NCBI GenBank assembly: GCA_903857665.1
Contig: CAIOFV010000136.1
Span: forward strand, 30,737 to 94,736
DNA length: 64,000 bases
Reading direction: 5' to 3'
Origin: an uncultured Myxococcales bacterium
GTDB lineage: Bacteria; Myxococcota_A; UBA9042; DTJE01
Positions 24,920-34,228 of the stretch are shown here, piece after piece. Position 1 is the first letter of the stretch; each line of letters opens with the position of its first letter. The position numbers and the translations under genes were made by a program. The notes beneath the pieces are model-generated. The model made no database searches, was not told where the DNA came from, and saw only the letters and a program-made list of their open reading frames with translations.

Positions 24920-26395
24920 ATGAACATCCTCCTGGTCCTTGCCGCCTCCCTCACCGACCCGTTGCGGCGCAACGATCCCTTCATGCCCCTGTCCCTGCCG
25001 CTGCTGGCGGCCACGGCGCCGGGCCACCGGTACACGCTGGTCGACCTGCTGTGGGACGACGACGTGGATACCGCGATGGACGTGGACCTGGTGGGCATCA
25101 GCATGCGCTTGACCGGCGAGAACCGGGCCTACGCGATCGCCGATGCGTTCCGGCGCCGCGGCGTGAAGGTGGTGATCGGCGGGCCCCAGGCCTCGGCGGT
25201 GCCCATGCGGGTGCGCGAGCACGCCGACGCGGTGGCCGTGGGCGAAGGCGAGCCCCTGTGGCCGACGATCGTGCAGGACGTTGCCCGCGGGGCGCTGAAG
25301 GACTTCTACGTGTGCTCGCCCGTCCCGTTCCTCCCGCCCGAGCACGCAGGCGTAGGCGATGGGTTTCCGGTTGAGACTCTCGCCGGAGCCGAAGTCGACT
25401 CGGGCGCATCCAAGTCAGCCCCGGCTCCCTTCACCGTGCACCAGGTCGATGGCTACGCGGACCTGTCGGCGCTGCCCGTCGCGCGCCGCGATCTGTACCG
25501 TCGCTCCTACCGCTTCGACACGGTGTTCGCAGTCCGGGGCTGCCCGATCGACTGCGACTTCTGCGCGGTGCCGACGCTGTTCGGCCGGCGCTTCCGCACC
25601 CGCCCGGCCGAGGCCGTCGCCGCGGAAATCGACACGTTCCGGAACTACTACTACCTGCTGGACGACACCGTCTTCGGCAAGCCGTCCACCTACGACTACT
25701 ATCTGGACCTGTACGCGCGGATCGCGCGCCTGAAGAAGCGGCGCTTCTGGTGCGGCCAGGGCAACCTGGACGCCGCGGGCGACGAAAAGGGGCGCGAGGT
25801 CATCCGGGCCGCGGTACGGGCGGGCCTGCTGTACGTGATGGTCGGCATGGAGTCGATTTCCCCGGCGACGCTGGCCGCCAGCGGCGCGATCCGCAAGATG
25901 GGCGTGCACGGCGGCGAGGACCCGGTGCGGCGCATGGCGGAAAACATCCGCTGGCTGCAGGGCCAGGGCCTGGTGGTGTCGGGCTGGTTCGTGGTGGGCT
26001 ACGAATCGGACACGCTGGAATCCTGGGACGCGACGCTGGCGTTCTGCCGCGAGAACCACGTCATCCCGGTGATTTCGCCCATCAAGGCGCTGCCCGGGAC
26101 GCGCCTGTACGATCGCCTGCAGGCCGAAGGCCGGCTGGACGACACCCGGTTCCTGAACCTCCGCCACCCGACGATGCGGGATGCCGACGTGCTGGCGGCG
26201 TGGCAGCGCGTGGCGCGGGAAGGCTACTCGACGAAGGCGATCTGGGACCGGACGCGGTTCTACGCCAGGTGCTTCCAGGACCCGGAGCGGGGCGACCGCA
26301 TCCACAAGACGATCTTCACGTGGATCCTCCAGACCAAGATGAAGAAGGGCATGATCCACGACGAAGTGTTCGACCCGGGGGACGCACCTCGTTGA
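24920..26395 (+). CDS. B12-binding-domain radical SAM protein (class B type), with repeat inserted in frame
   Basis: 491 residues. The N-terminal 130 residues form a Rossmann-like cobalamin-domain fold (VVIGGPQASAVPMRV, GEGEPLWPTIV). The cluster motif CPIDCDFC (CX3CX2C) binds the 4Fe-4S cluster, and the TIM-barrel part follows (YYLLDDTVFGK, YVMVGMESIS, SGWFVVGYESDT). Such proteins often methylate or rearrange unactivated carbons; the substrate here is unknown. No ribosome site stands out before the ATG, but the start fits the fold. Residues about 139-163, in the linker before the cluster motif, come from a 72-bp palindromic element and look foreign (GDGFPVETLAGAEVDSGAS). No partner gene is adjacent. 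Confidence 0.85.
   Translation: MNILLVLAASLTDPLRRNDPFMPLSLPLLAATAPGHRYTLVDLLWDDDVDTAMDVDLVGISMRLTGENRAYAIADAFRRRGVKVVIGGPQASAVPMRVREHADAVAVGEGEPLWPTIVQDVARGALKDFYVCSPVPFLPPEHAGVGDGFPVETLAGAEVDSGASKSAPAPFTVHQVDGYADLSALPVARRDLYRRSYRFDTVFAVRGCPIDCDFCAVPTLFGRRFRTRPAEAVAAEIDTFRNYYYLLDDTVFGKPSTYDYYLDLYARIARLKKRRFWCGQGNLDAAGDEKGREVIRAAVRAGLLYVMVGMESISPATLAASGAIRKMGVHGGEDPVRRMAENIRWLQGQGLVVSGWFVVGYESDTLESWDATLAFCRENHVIPVISPIKALPGTRLYDRLQAEGRLDDTRFLNLRHPTMRDADVLAAWQRVAREGYSTKAIWDRTRFYARCFQDPERGDRIHKTIFTWILQTKMKKGMIHDEVFDPGDAPR
25335..25406 (+). repeat. Palindromic repeat element, copy A, in frame inside a coding sequence
   Basis: 72 bp bounded by perfect 8-bp inverted ends, CGCCCGAG and CTCGGGCG. Its first 22 bases match copy B (49549-49610) at 20 positions and copy C (44004-44058) at 18. 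The length is exactly 24 codons, so the radical SAM reading frame is kept. Confidence 0.5.
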
Positions 26396-26489
26396 CAGGA
26401 TTGAGGGACTCCGGATTGATTCCTGTCTCCCGATTCCCGACAATGCTGGTGTACGAACGTCGATTCGGGTCCTGATGGGGAGGGGTATC

Positions 26490-29400
26490 ATGGTCCATCG
26501 CATCGCAACGGTGCTGCTGCTGGCCGCCTTCACGGGGCTTGCCGCCTGCTTCGGCGGCGGGACTCCGTCGATCCCCGTGACCCCGGTTCCCGAGGTGACC
26601 GCGACCGGGCCCCTGAGCCTGGACGAAACCGACATCGCGGGCGTGCTGGACGGCACCGACCTGGTGCTGTCGCTGGTGCTCCACCGCGAGGGCGAAGGGC
26701 ACATCGCGGGCCGCGTCGTGGCGCTGGTCGAGCCCCTCGACGGGACGTCGCAGGTGCAGGGCGTCGCGTCCTTCCAGTTCGACAGCGGCGCCGAGACCGT
26801 GACCGTGCGGCTGCCCGCGCCGTCGGGCCTTGCAAACCCGGACGTCCAGGCCGCCCACCTGCTGCGCTACCGCGTTGAATCGAACGTCGGGACGCTGGTG
26901 GGCCTGCGCAGCCTGTTCGTGATGATGCCCAAGGGCCAGGTCGTGCTGCTGGGGCCGAAGACCTACACGCAGGGCGAATCCACCCGCGTCAAGATGTTCG
27001 CCCGGAACCCGATCTCGTCCGTCCCGCTGGCGGGTCAGGCCGTGGCCCTGAAGGCCGTCCTGACGGTCGATGACAACGGAACGCCGGTGGTGACCGAGCG
27101 CACCATCAACGTGACCACGGACGAGTTCGGCGCGGCCCAGGCCGACCTGACGTTCGACGACGCGGGCAAGCTGGACCTGTCGGCGCTGACGGTCGCCGCG
27201 GGCGGCACGCAGATCCAGGCCCTGGCCACGTGCGATGTCGTGCGCCAGCGCCGTGTGCTGGTCACGACGGACAAGCCCCTGTACCAGCCCGGCCAGGAGA
27301 TGGACGTCCGCGTGCTGTCCCTGCGCAAGCCCCGCCTGCATCCCGACGCGGGCGCCAGCGTGCTGATCGAGGTGCTGGACGGGAAGGGCAACAAGGTGTT
27401 CAAGCAGCGGTCGGTGGCGTCCGACTTCGGCATCGCGTCCGCGAAGATGCAGATCGCGTCGCTAATCAACGTCGGCACCTGGAAGATCCGCGCGACCGTG
27501 GGCGACACCACGACCGAAAAGGCCGTCACCGTCGATCGCTACACGCTGCCGAAGTTCAACGCCGCGCTGGCGCTGGACCGCGGCTGGTACCTCGTGGGCG
27601 GTACGATCAAGGGCACCGTGAACGCCCGGTATTTCTTCGGGAAGGCCGTGTCCGGCGGCGACGTCAAGATCGTGTTTTCGGCCTTCGACGTGGACTTCAG
27701 CGACTTCGCCACCGTCACGGGCACCACCGACGCGGAGGGCCTGTACGCGTTCACCGTGCAACTGCCGTCCTACCTGGTCGGCCAGCCGCTGGAACAGGGC
27801 AAGGCCCTCGTGAAGGCGTCGCTGGAGGTCACCGACACCGCGGGCCAGACGGTGTCCAAGGACGCGGCCATCGTGGTCGCCCAGTCGGCGCTGTCGGTGC
27901 TGCTGATCCCCGAAGGCGGCACGCCCGTCGCCGGCGTCGAGAACATCGTCTACGTGTTCGTCAACGACCCGGCGGGCGCCCCCGTCGCGGCCGACGTATC
28001 CGTGACCGTCGCGTCCGGCACGCCGGTTTCCGCCGCCACCGACGCGTCCGGTGTCGGGCAGTTCACGTGGACCCCGGACAAGGCGGGCGCGGTGATCGAC
28101 GTGACCGCCCAGACCTCCGACGGCCAGAGCGTCGCGTCGCAGTTCACGCTGGTCCCGGGCCAGTCGGGCGAAGCCGTGCTGGTGCGCAGCGACAAGGCCA
28201 TCTACCAGGTCGGCGACACCGCCGCGGTCACGGTGCTGGTGCCGTACGCGAAGGATCGCGTGTACCTGGACTTCATCCGTTCGGGCCGCGTGGTCCGCGA
28301 GGAAACGCTGCCCCTGGCCGCGGGCCGCGGATACGTGGAAGTGGACCTGGACAACGAGATGGCCGGCGACCTGGTGATCGCGGCCTACTACCTGTCGAAC
28401 CAGGGGCGGATCGTCCGCGCCGAGCACGTCGTGTTCGTGCAGGGCGCCGACGCGCTGACCGTGACCGTGACGCCCGACAAGGCGAAGTACGCGCCCGCGG
28501 ACGGGGCCAAGGTCGCCTTCAAGGTGACCCGCGGCACCACCGGCGAAGGCGTCGTGGCGGCCATCGGCGTGCAGGTGGTGGACGAGGCGGTCTACGCGCT
28601 GTCCGACAACCAGCCCGGCCTGCTGCGCACGTACTTCCAGATCGAGGACGCCATACGCCAGCCCAAGTACGAAATCCACGGCGCGTCGTTCGACCTGACC
28701 GGCATCGTCACCGACGACTCGACGGATCCGACCGCCCAGGCGAAACGCCAGAAGGAAGCCACGGCGGCGTTCGCGGCGCTGGGGTCCACCGGGTCGGCCC
28801 AGGCCGCGTCGTCGTGGGACAAGGACCTCGCGGGCGCCGCCGCGGTGCTGAAGCCCTATTATGAAAAGGACCAGGCGCGCGTGATGACGACGCTGCAGGG
28901 GCTGTCCAACTCCGGCAGCCTGAACTGGGACACGATGGTCCCGTTCCTGCGTGACCAGCGCCTCTTCTACGACTTCTTCGGCAACCTGTACCGCTTCACG
29001 TCCGCCGACAACTACACGGTCGTGATGCACAGCCTGGGGCCCGACGAGATCGACGGCACCGCCGACGACTGGTCCATGTCCTTCCAGATGTGGGAGGCCA
29101 TGTACAAGAACGGCGAGGGGGACTGGAACGGTCCGGGGGGCGGCGGGCCGACCGCCGGCGCCTCCGATGCCGCGTCCGCGACTGACACGGGCGCCGTGCC
29201 CACCGTTCCCTCCGATTCCGGCGGCACCGCGCCGCGCGTCCGGACCTGGTTCCCGGAAACGCTGTACGTGAACCCGGCTGTGATCACCGACGGCAACGGG
29301 GAGGCGACGGTCCAGTTCCCGATGGCCGACAGCATCACCGAATGGCGCCTGTCCGCGCTGGCCAACAGCGCCGACGGCCGGCTGGGATCGACCACGAAGG

Positions 29401-31319
29401 GCATGACCGTGTTCCAGCCGTTCTTCGTGGACGTCAGCATGCCGCGGGTGCTGCGCCGCGGCGACGAGGTCGCGTTCCCGGTGGCCGTGTACAACTACCT
29501 CGACACGGCCCAGCAGGTGCACCTGACCATCGAGGCGGGCGCCTGGGCGGACCTGACGACCGGCGCGGACGTCACGGTGGACGTTCCCGCGGGTGCGGTC
29601 ACGGGGATCAACGTTGGGCTGAAGGCCAAGGTGGTCGGCTGGCACGGCGTCACGGTCACGGGCCTGGGCGGCGACGTGTCCGACGCGGTGATGCGCACGG
29701 TGGAGGTGCTGCCCGACGGGTTCGAGGTCCGCGACCAGGCCTCGGGCCGCCTGACCGCGCCCTTCACGCAGACGGTCACGTATCCCGAAACGTCGATCCC
29801 CGGCACGCCGAACCTGCTGGTCAAGGTGTTCCCCGGCGTGATGTCGCAGGTGGTGGAAGGCCTGGACAGCATCCTCCAGATGCCGTCCGGCTGCTTCGAG
29901 CAGACGACGTCCACGCTGTGGCCGGACGCGCTGGTGCTGCAGTACCAGGCGGCGTCGAACAAGATCACGCCCGACATCGAGTTGAAGGCCCGCGACTTCA
30001 CCAGCCTGGGCTACCAGCGGCTGCTGACCTTCGAGTGCACGGGCGGCGGCTTCACGTGGTTCGGCGACCCCGAGCCGGCCAACCTGATCCTGTCCGCGAT
30101 GGGCGTGATGGAGTTCGCGGACATCGGGTCGGTGATGGACATCGACGAGGCCATCGTGCCGCGCACCGCCGCGTTCATCGCGACGAAGCAGGCCGCCGAC
30201 GGATCCTGGCACGAGGCGCGCGGCAGCGAGTTCGCCACGGTCCAGTACGACGACCTGATGACCACGTGCTTCATCGGGTGGGCGCTGGGCGGTGCCAAGG
30301 CGGACGCGGGCAACGCGGTGTCGTACATCCGCGGGCACCTGTCCGCGACCACGTCCACCTACGCGCTGACGCTGTGCGCGAACGCGCTGGCGGTGCTGGA
30401 CCCGAATTCGTCGGCGACCGCGGGTGCGTTCGACGACCTGGCGGGGCGGGCGGTCAGCGAGGCCGGCACCGTGCACTGGAAGGCCGACGTGTCGCAGTCC
30501 GAGTACAACTACTCCGGCGGGGACGGCAGCGACGTCGAGGCGACCGCGCTGGCCGTGCTGGCGATGCTGAAGGCCGGCCGCAACCCGGACCTGGTGTCCC
30601 AGGCGCTGGGCTACCTGTCGTCCAAGAAGGACACCTTCGGCAACTGGGGGACCACGCACGCCACCATCCTGACGCTGAAGGCGTTCGTGGCGTCGCTGAC
30701 GTCGCTGGCGCAGGACGCGGCCGGGACGGTGACGGTGACGTTGAACGGCGCGCCCGAGCAGTCGCTGGTGGTGACCACCGACAACGCCGACGTGTTCTTC
30801 CAGTTCGACCTGTCGGGCCACGTGGACCCGATGGGCCCGAACGTGGTGGACGTGAGGTTCGACGGCACGGGCACGCTGATGTACCAGGTCGTGTGGTCGC
30901 ACTTCGAGCCCGGTTCCGCGGCGAACCCCGCCGACGGGCCGCTGCAGATCGAGATGTCCTACGACAAGACCACGATGGCGGTGAACGACATCGTCAACGT
31001 GACGGCCCGCGTGACCAACGTGTCCGCCGTGGTGGCCCCGATGGTGCTGGTGGACCTGGGCCTGCCGCCGGGGTTCGACCTGCAGGCCGACCTGCTGCAG
31101 AAGGCCGTGACGGACCGGCTGATTTCCAAGTTCGAAACGACGGATCGCCAGATCCTGGTATACGTGGACGCCATCCAGCCGGGCGAGGCGCTGACGCTGA
31201 ACTACGCGCTGCAGGCCCGGCACCCGCTGAAGGTGAAGTGCCCGGACTCGAAGGCGTCGCTGTACTACGACCCCACCAGTGTCTCGACGACCACCTGTGC
31301 CCCCCTGGAAGCCGACTAG
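26490..31319 (+). CDS. Alpha-2-macroglobulin-family lipoprotein with thioester motif
   Basis: 1609 residues from the ATG at 26490, which has GGGAGGGG upstream. A lipoprotein signal with lipobox LAAC tethers it to a membrane. Several macroglobulin beta-domains follow (VTTDKPLYQPGQEMDVRVL is a typical MG2 opening). A Gly/Ala/Thr-rich bait-like segment lies around residues 880-920 (GPGGGGPTAGASDAASATD). Next come RTWFPETLYVNPAV, matching the start of the alpha-2-macroglobulin domain, and PSGCFEQTTS with thioester Cys at about 1135 and Gln at 1138. The thioester-domain alpha-helical repeats and a C-terminal receptor-binding-like domain complete it. The family traps proteases by covalent capture. 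The usual bacterial partner pbpC is not adjacent. The layout looks close to the animal-type arrangement. Confidence 0.9.
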   Translation: MVHRIATVLLLAAFTGLAACFGGGTPSIPVTPVPEVTATGPLSLDETDIAGVLDGTDLVLSLVLHREGEGHIAGRVVALVEPLDGTSQVQGVASFQFDSGAETVTVRLPAPSGLANPDVQAAHLLRYRVESNVGTLVGLRSLFVMMPKGQVVLLGPKTYTQGESTRVKMFARNPISSVPLAGQAVALKAVLTVDDNGTPVVTERTINVTTDEFGAAQADLTFDDAGKLDLSALTVAAGGTQIQALATCDVVRQRRVLVTTDKPLYQPGQEMDVRVLSLRKPRLHPDAGASVLIEVLDGKGNKVFKQRSVASDFGIASAKMQIASLINVGTWKIRATVGDTTTEKAVTVDRYTLPKFNAALALDRGWYLVGGTIKGTVNARYFFGKAVSGGDVKIVFSAFDVDFSDFATVTGTTDAEGLYAFTVQLPSYLVGQPLEQGKALVKASLEVTDTAGQTVSKDAAIVVAQSALSVLLIPEGGTPVAGVENIVYVFVNDPAGAPVAADVSVTVASGTPVSAATDASGVGQFTWTPDKAGAVIDVTAQTSDGQSVASQFTLVPGQSGEAVLVRSDKAIYQVGDTAAVTVLVPYAKDRVYLDFIRSGRVVREETLPLAAGRGYVEVDLDNEMAGDLVIAAYYLSNQGRIVRAEHVVFVQGADALTVTVTPDKAKYAPADGAKVAFKVTRGTTGEGVVAAIGVQVVDEAVYALSDNQPGLLRTYFQIEDAIRQPKYEIHGASFDLTGIVTDDSTDPTAQAKRQKEATAAFAALGSTGSAQAASSWDKDLAGAAAVLKPYYEKDQARVMTTLQGLSNSGSLNWDTMVPFLRDQRLFYDFFGNLYRFTSADNYTVVMHSLGPDEIDGTADDWSMSFQMWEAMYKNGEGDWNGPGGGGPTAGASDAASATDTGAVPTVPSDSGGTAPRVRTWFPETLYVNPAVITDGNGEATVQFPMADSITEWRLSALANSADGRLGSTTKGMTVFQPFFVDVSMPRVLRRGDEVAFPVAVYNYLDTAQQVHLTIEAGAWADLTTGADVTVDVPAGAVTGINVGLKAKVVGWHGVTVTGLGGDVSDAVMRTVEVLPDGFEVRDQASGRLTAPFTQTVTYPETSIPGTPNLLVKVFPGVMSQVVEGLDSILQMPSGCFEQTTSTLWPDALVLQYQAASNKITPDIELKARDFTSLGYQRLLTFECTGGGFTWFGDPEPANLILSAMGVMEFADIGSVMDIDEAIVPRTAAFIATKQAADGSWHEARGSEFATVQYDDLMTTCFIGWALGGAKADAGNAVSYIRGHLSATTSTYALTLCANALAVLDPNSSATAGAFDDLAGRAVSEAGTVHWKADVSQSEYNYSGGDGSDVEATALAVLAMLKAGRNPDLVSQALGYLSSKKDTFGNWGTTHATILTLKAFVASLTSLAQDAAGTVTVTLNGAPEQSLVVTTDNADVFFQFDLSGHVDPMGPNVVDVRFDGTGTLMYQVVWSHFEPGSAANPADGPLQIEMSYDKTTMAVNDIVNVTARVTNVSAVVAPMVLVDLGLPPGFDLQADLLQKAVTDRLISKFETTDRQILVYVDAIQPGEALTLNYALQARHPLKVKCPDSKASLYYDPTSVSTTTCAPLEAD

Positions 31320-31480
31320 GCTCTGCCTGTCGATTCCGGTCTTGCAGCGGCGGACCTCCCCTGGTGGAGGAAGCCTGCCCGCAGGGCGTCACACGGCGCG
31401 TTCCCGCCCCTCAATGACCCCCTCGGCACCCGCGCGTGCTAGCATTCTGTCGCAAGAAACCGTCGTGTCCGGGGGGCGTC

Positions 31481-32419
31481 ATGGACGAATTCGGGAAGCA
31501 CGTGCTGCTGGGGGCGGGGGGGCCCATCTCGTCGTCGTTGGCGGAGGCACTGCTGCAGCGGCGCCAGGACGTGCGGCTGGTGTCGCGGCGCGGATACTCG
31601 CTGCCGGACGCCGAGGTCGTGCGCGCCGACCTGATGGACCCGGCGGCCATGAAGGCGGCGGTCCTGCCCGGGTGCACCGCGTACCTGCTGCCGGGCCTCA
31701 GGTACCGCGCGGACGACTGGGCGGCCCAGTGGCCCGTCATCATGCGCAACGCCATCGATGCCTGCGCGGAACGCGGCGCACGCCTCGTCTTTTTCGACAA
31801 CGTGTACATGTACGGCCGCGTCGATGGGCCCATGACGGAAGACACGCCCGTGAACCCGTGCAGCCGCAAGGGGGAAATCCGGGCGGCCATCGCGGCCGAC
31901 CTGCTGGACGCGACGAAAGCCGGCCGGCTGAAGGCGTGCATCGCCCGTTCGGCGGACTTCTATGGCCCCGGCTCGGGGGACAACAGCGTCCCGAACCTGA
32001 TGGTGTTCCAGCGGTTGGCGAAGGGGCTGTCGGCCCAGTGGGTGGGCGACGCGGGACTGCCCCACAGTTTCACGTACACGCCGGACTGCGGGCCGGCCAT
32101 CGCGCTGCTGGCCGAGGCCGACGACGCCTGGGGCCAGGTCTGGCACCTGCCCACCGCCGCGCCGGCGCTGACCGGGGAGCAGTTCGTCGCGCTGGCGGCC
32201 GCCGCGTTCCACCGGAAGCCCGGCGTCAGCGTGCTGCGGCCCTGGATGGTGTCGATGGTCGGCCTGTTCAACCCGCTGGTGCGGGAAGTGAAGGAAATGC
32301 TGTACCAGAACACCGCGCCGTACATGTTCGATTCGTCGAAGTTCCAGCGTCGCTTCGAGTTCGCGCCCACGTCGTACGAAGCGGGCATCCTGGCGTCGGC
32401 CGAAGCCGCACGGATGTAG
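31481..32419 (+). CDS. NAD-dependent epimerase/dehydratase-like protein
   Basis: 312 residues from the ATG at 31481, after GGGGGGCG. An N-terminal Rossmann fold is shown by VLLGAGGPISSSLAEALL, a variant of GxxGxxG. FFDNVYMYGRVDGPMTEDTP fits the extended short-chain dehydrogenase core. The usual YxxxK pair is not clear at its expected place (SRKGEIRAAIAADLL), so activity may differ or be absent. Later segments (YTPDCGPAIALLAEADDAWGQVWHLP) follow the family. It stands alone between the macroglobulin and a beta-barrel-like gene. The 160-base gap before it contains a small hairpin (CCTCC/GGAGG) and no gene. Confidence 0.78.
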   Translation: MDEFGKHVLLGAGGPISSSLAEALLQRRQDVRLVSRRGYSLPDAEVVRADLMDPAAMKAAVLPGCTAYLLPGLRYRADDWAAQWPVIMRNAIDACAERGARLVFFDNVYMYGRVDGPMTEDTPVNPCSRKGEIRAAIAADLLDATKAGRLKACIARSADFYGPGSGDNSVPNLMVFQRLAKGLSAQWVGDAGLPHSFTYTPDCGPAIALLAEADDAWGQVWHLPTAAPALTGEQFVALAAAAFHRKPGVSVLRPWMVSMVGLFNPLVREVKEMLYQNTAPYMFDSSKFQRRFEFAPTSYEAGILASAEAARM

Positions 32420-32505
32420 GCGTCAGGTCCCTTCCAGCCGCCATTGCCCCCCCGCAAGCAGGGTGATACCTTCCTCGGGCAAGGCTTCGGCTTGTCGGGG
32501 GAAGG

Positions 32506-34200
32506 ATGCGCCACGGACTTTCGAGCACCCTGGTATGGCTGTCAGTTGCCTTCGTGCCCGGGACGGCGCTTGCCCAGGAGGGGCCGATACCGGTCCCGGC
32601 CGCCACGGAGTTGCCGGCGCCGCAACCGCCCGTGATGCAGGGACCCGCGTCGCAGGTGCCGGAGCAGCCGCCGCCCGTGCAGCCGCCGCCCGCGCCGCAG
32701 TTGCCGCCGCTGGCGTTGCCGACGGTGGCGCCCGGCGACCTGGCCTTCACCGAATCGTTTTCGGTGGGCCTGCCGTCGTTCAGCCTGCAGTCCCGCAACA
32801 CGAACTACCAGGGGGCTGTGCAATACGTCACGCCCTCCGGCTACCTGGCGGTGGGGGGCCTGGGGTCCGCGCTGGACGGCGTGCAGGTGACCTACCCGAC
32901 GACGCTCGCCTCGCTGCTGGAGCGCGGGTCGAACTGCAGCCCGGGGTCCAGCCACCATCCCTGCGTGGCGCTCAACGCCACCTTGTCGGGGTCCTACCGC
33001 CGGACCTTCGAATCCGTCCGGTACGCCTACGATCTGGTCGCCGGGTTGAGTGTGGCCCCCGGCGTGAACAGCGGCCCCGTTTCGAGCCTGGACAACACCC
33101 GGAAGACCCAGTTCACCCTGTCGCTGGCCCCGGTGCTGGGGGGCGAAATCCGCTGGTACCCGGGTCCCCAGGCCGCCGAAATGTTCCTGTACCTGGGCCA
33201 GGTCGCCAGCGACGCGTTCAACTACCAGCACTACACCGGCGTCGCCGACTCTTGGAACAACACGGTGCAGTCGATGACGCGGGGGGGCGTGGGCTGGGGC
33301 CGCGTGCTGCCCGTCGGCGTTTCGACCCGGCTGCGCAAGCTGGTGCGGCACCTTTTGCAGCGCGGCGCGCTGTCCGGTCCCGTGACGCCCGAGATCGGCG
33401 ACGAGATCCTGCGCCACTGGTACGCCTTGCGCAACCACACGGGGTGGTACGACCACGTGGCCTACCTGGAGCAGGTGCTGCGGCGGCACGGCCTGCTGGC
33501 CCGCCCGCTGGATCTGGAGGAAGGCTACGTGACCGTGGCGATCCTCCAGGACGCGGTGCTGGAGGACCGCGAGCAGGGCTGGCGCGCCGACGTGTCGGTG
33601 GCGTTCCGGGAAACCGCCGTGCAGGTGGAGGAGCCGTCCGCGAGTTCCCTGTCCTACTACGCCAAGCCCTTCCACCGCGAGCAGTTGGCCGTGGACCTGT
33701 CGGGGCGATGGGTGTCGAGGGTCGGGTTGGACGACCAGGTCGATGTGCCCGCGGTGCTGCACATCACGCCCCGGACCCTCGACGATTCCTTCCCCTGGCT
33801 GGCCTTCCAGGCCGAGCCGCGCTTCGTGAAGTACTTCTACTCGCCGCACCAGGATCCCCTGGGGCGCCTGACGGCGGGCGTGCACCTGCTGCTGGCCACC
33901 GCGTGGGGATCGCACGTCAAGACGATTCCGTCGTATTCATCGGATACATCCCCCAGCGAGTACGTGTCGTTTTCGCACCCCGTCGTCGGCACGACTTCCC
34001 TGGGGGTCCAGGGAGGGCACCTGATGGCCGAGGTGGGCGGTTCCATCCAGTACAGCCGGACGCTGACCCGGGGCAGTTCCTGGCAGGTGGGCCTGAACTC
34101 GGGCCTGCAGAAACTGCCGGATCACGACCCCGGCTACTACCTGGGCCTCACAGCGGGCGTGACGTTCGGGGTGTCGAAGGGCTCGTTCGCGCGGTTCTGA
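32506..34200 (+). CDS. Outer-membrane beta-barrel-like protein with Pro-rich N-terminal linker
   Basis: 564 residues. A signal peptide ends at GTALAQ. A Pro/Gln-rich stretch covers residues about 25-75 (PPPVQPPPAPQLPP). The rest alternates polar and hydrophobic residues with many aromatic girdle residues, and the last strand GLTAGVTFGVSKGSFARF ends in Phe, as outer-membrane barrels do. No named family recognised. The overall plan (signal, Pro/Ala linker, barrel-like part, terminal Phe) resembles the protein at 2432-4249, although I see no direct similarity between them. It is followed after 28 bases by a lipoprotein gene and is probably co-transcribed with it. Confidence 0.6.
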   Translation: MRHGLSSTLVWLSVAFVPGTALAQEGPIPVPAATELPAPQPPVMQGPASQVPEQPPPVQPPPAPQLPPLALPTVAPGDLAFTESFSVGLPSFSLQSRNTNYQGAVQYVTPSGYLAVGGLGSALDGVQVTYPTTLASLLERGSNCSPGSSHHPCVALNATLSGSYRRTFESVRYAYDLVAGLSVAPGVNSGPVSSLDNTRKTQFTLSLAPVLGGEIRWYPGPQAAEMFLYLGQVASDAFNYQHYTGVADSWNNTVQSMTRGGVGWGRVLPVGVSTRLRKLVRHLLQRGALSGPVTPEIGDEILRHWYALRNHTGWYDHVAYLEQVLRRHGLLARPLDLEEGYVTVAILQDAVLEDREQGWRADVSVAFRETAVQVEEPSASSLSYYAKPFHREQLAVDLSGRWVSRVGLDDQVDVPAVLHITPRTLDDSFPWLAFQAEPRFVKYFYSPHQDPLGRLTAGVHLLLATAWGSHVKTIPSYSSDTSPSEYVSFSHPVVGTTSLGVQGGHLMAEVGGSIQYSRTLTRGSSWQVGLNSGLQKLPDHDPGYYLGLTAGVTFGVSKGSFARF

Positions 34201-34228
34201 CCGGGGGCATCCCGGGGAGGGAAGGGCG

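Noticed and set aside
26394..26427. GACAGGA/TCCTGTC inverted repeat after the radical SAM gene as a terminator
   Set aside because: The loop is 20 bases, the stem only 7 bp and there is no T-run, so it is not supported as a terminator.
27462..31223. A 1253-codon open frame antisense to the macroglobulin gene
   Set aside because: Composition is His/Arg/Gln/Gly-rich with no recognisable domain, while the opposite strand encodes a clear alpha-2-macroglobulin.
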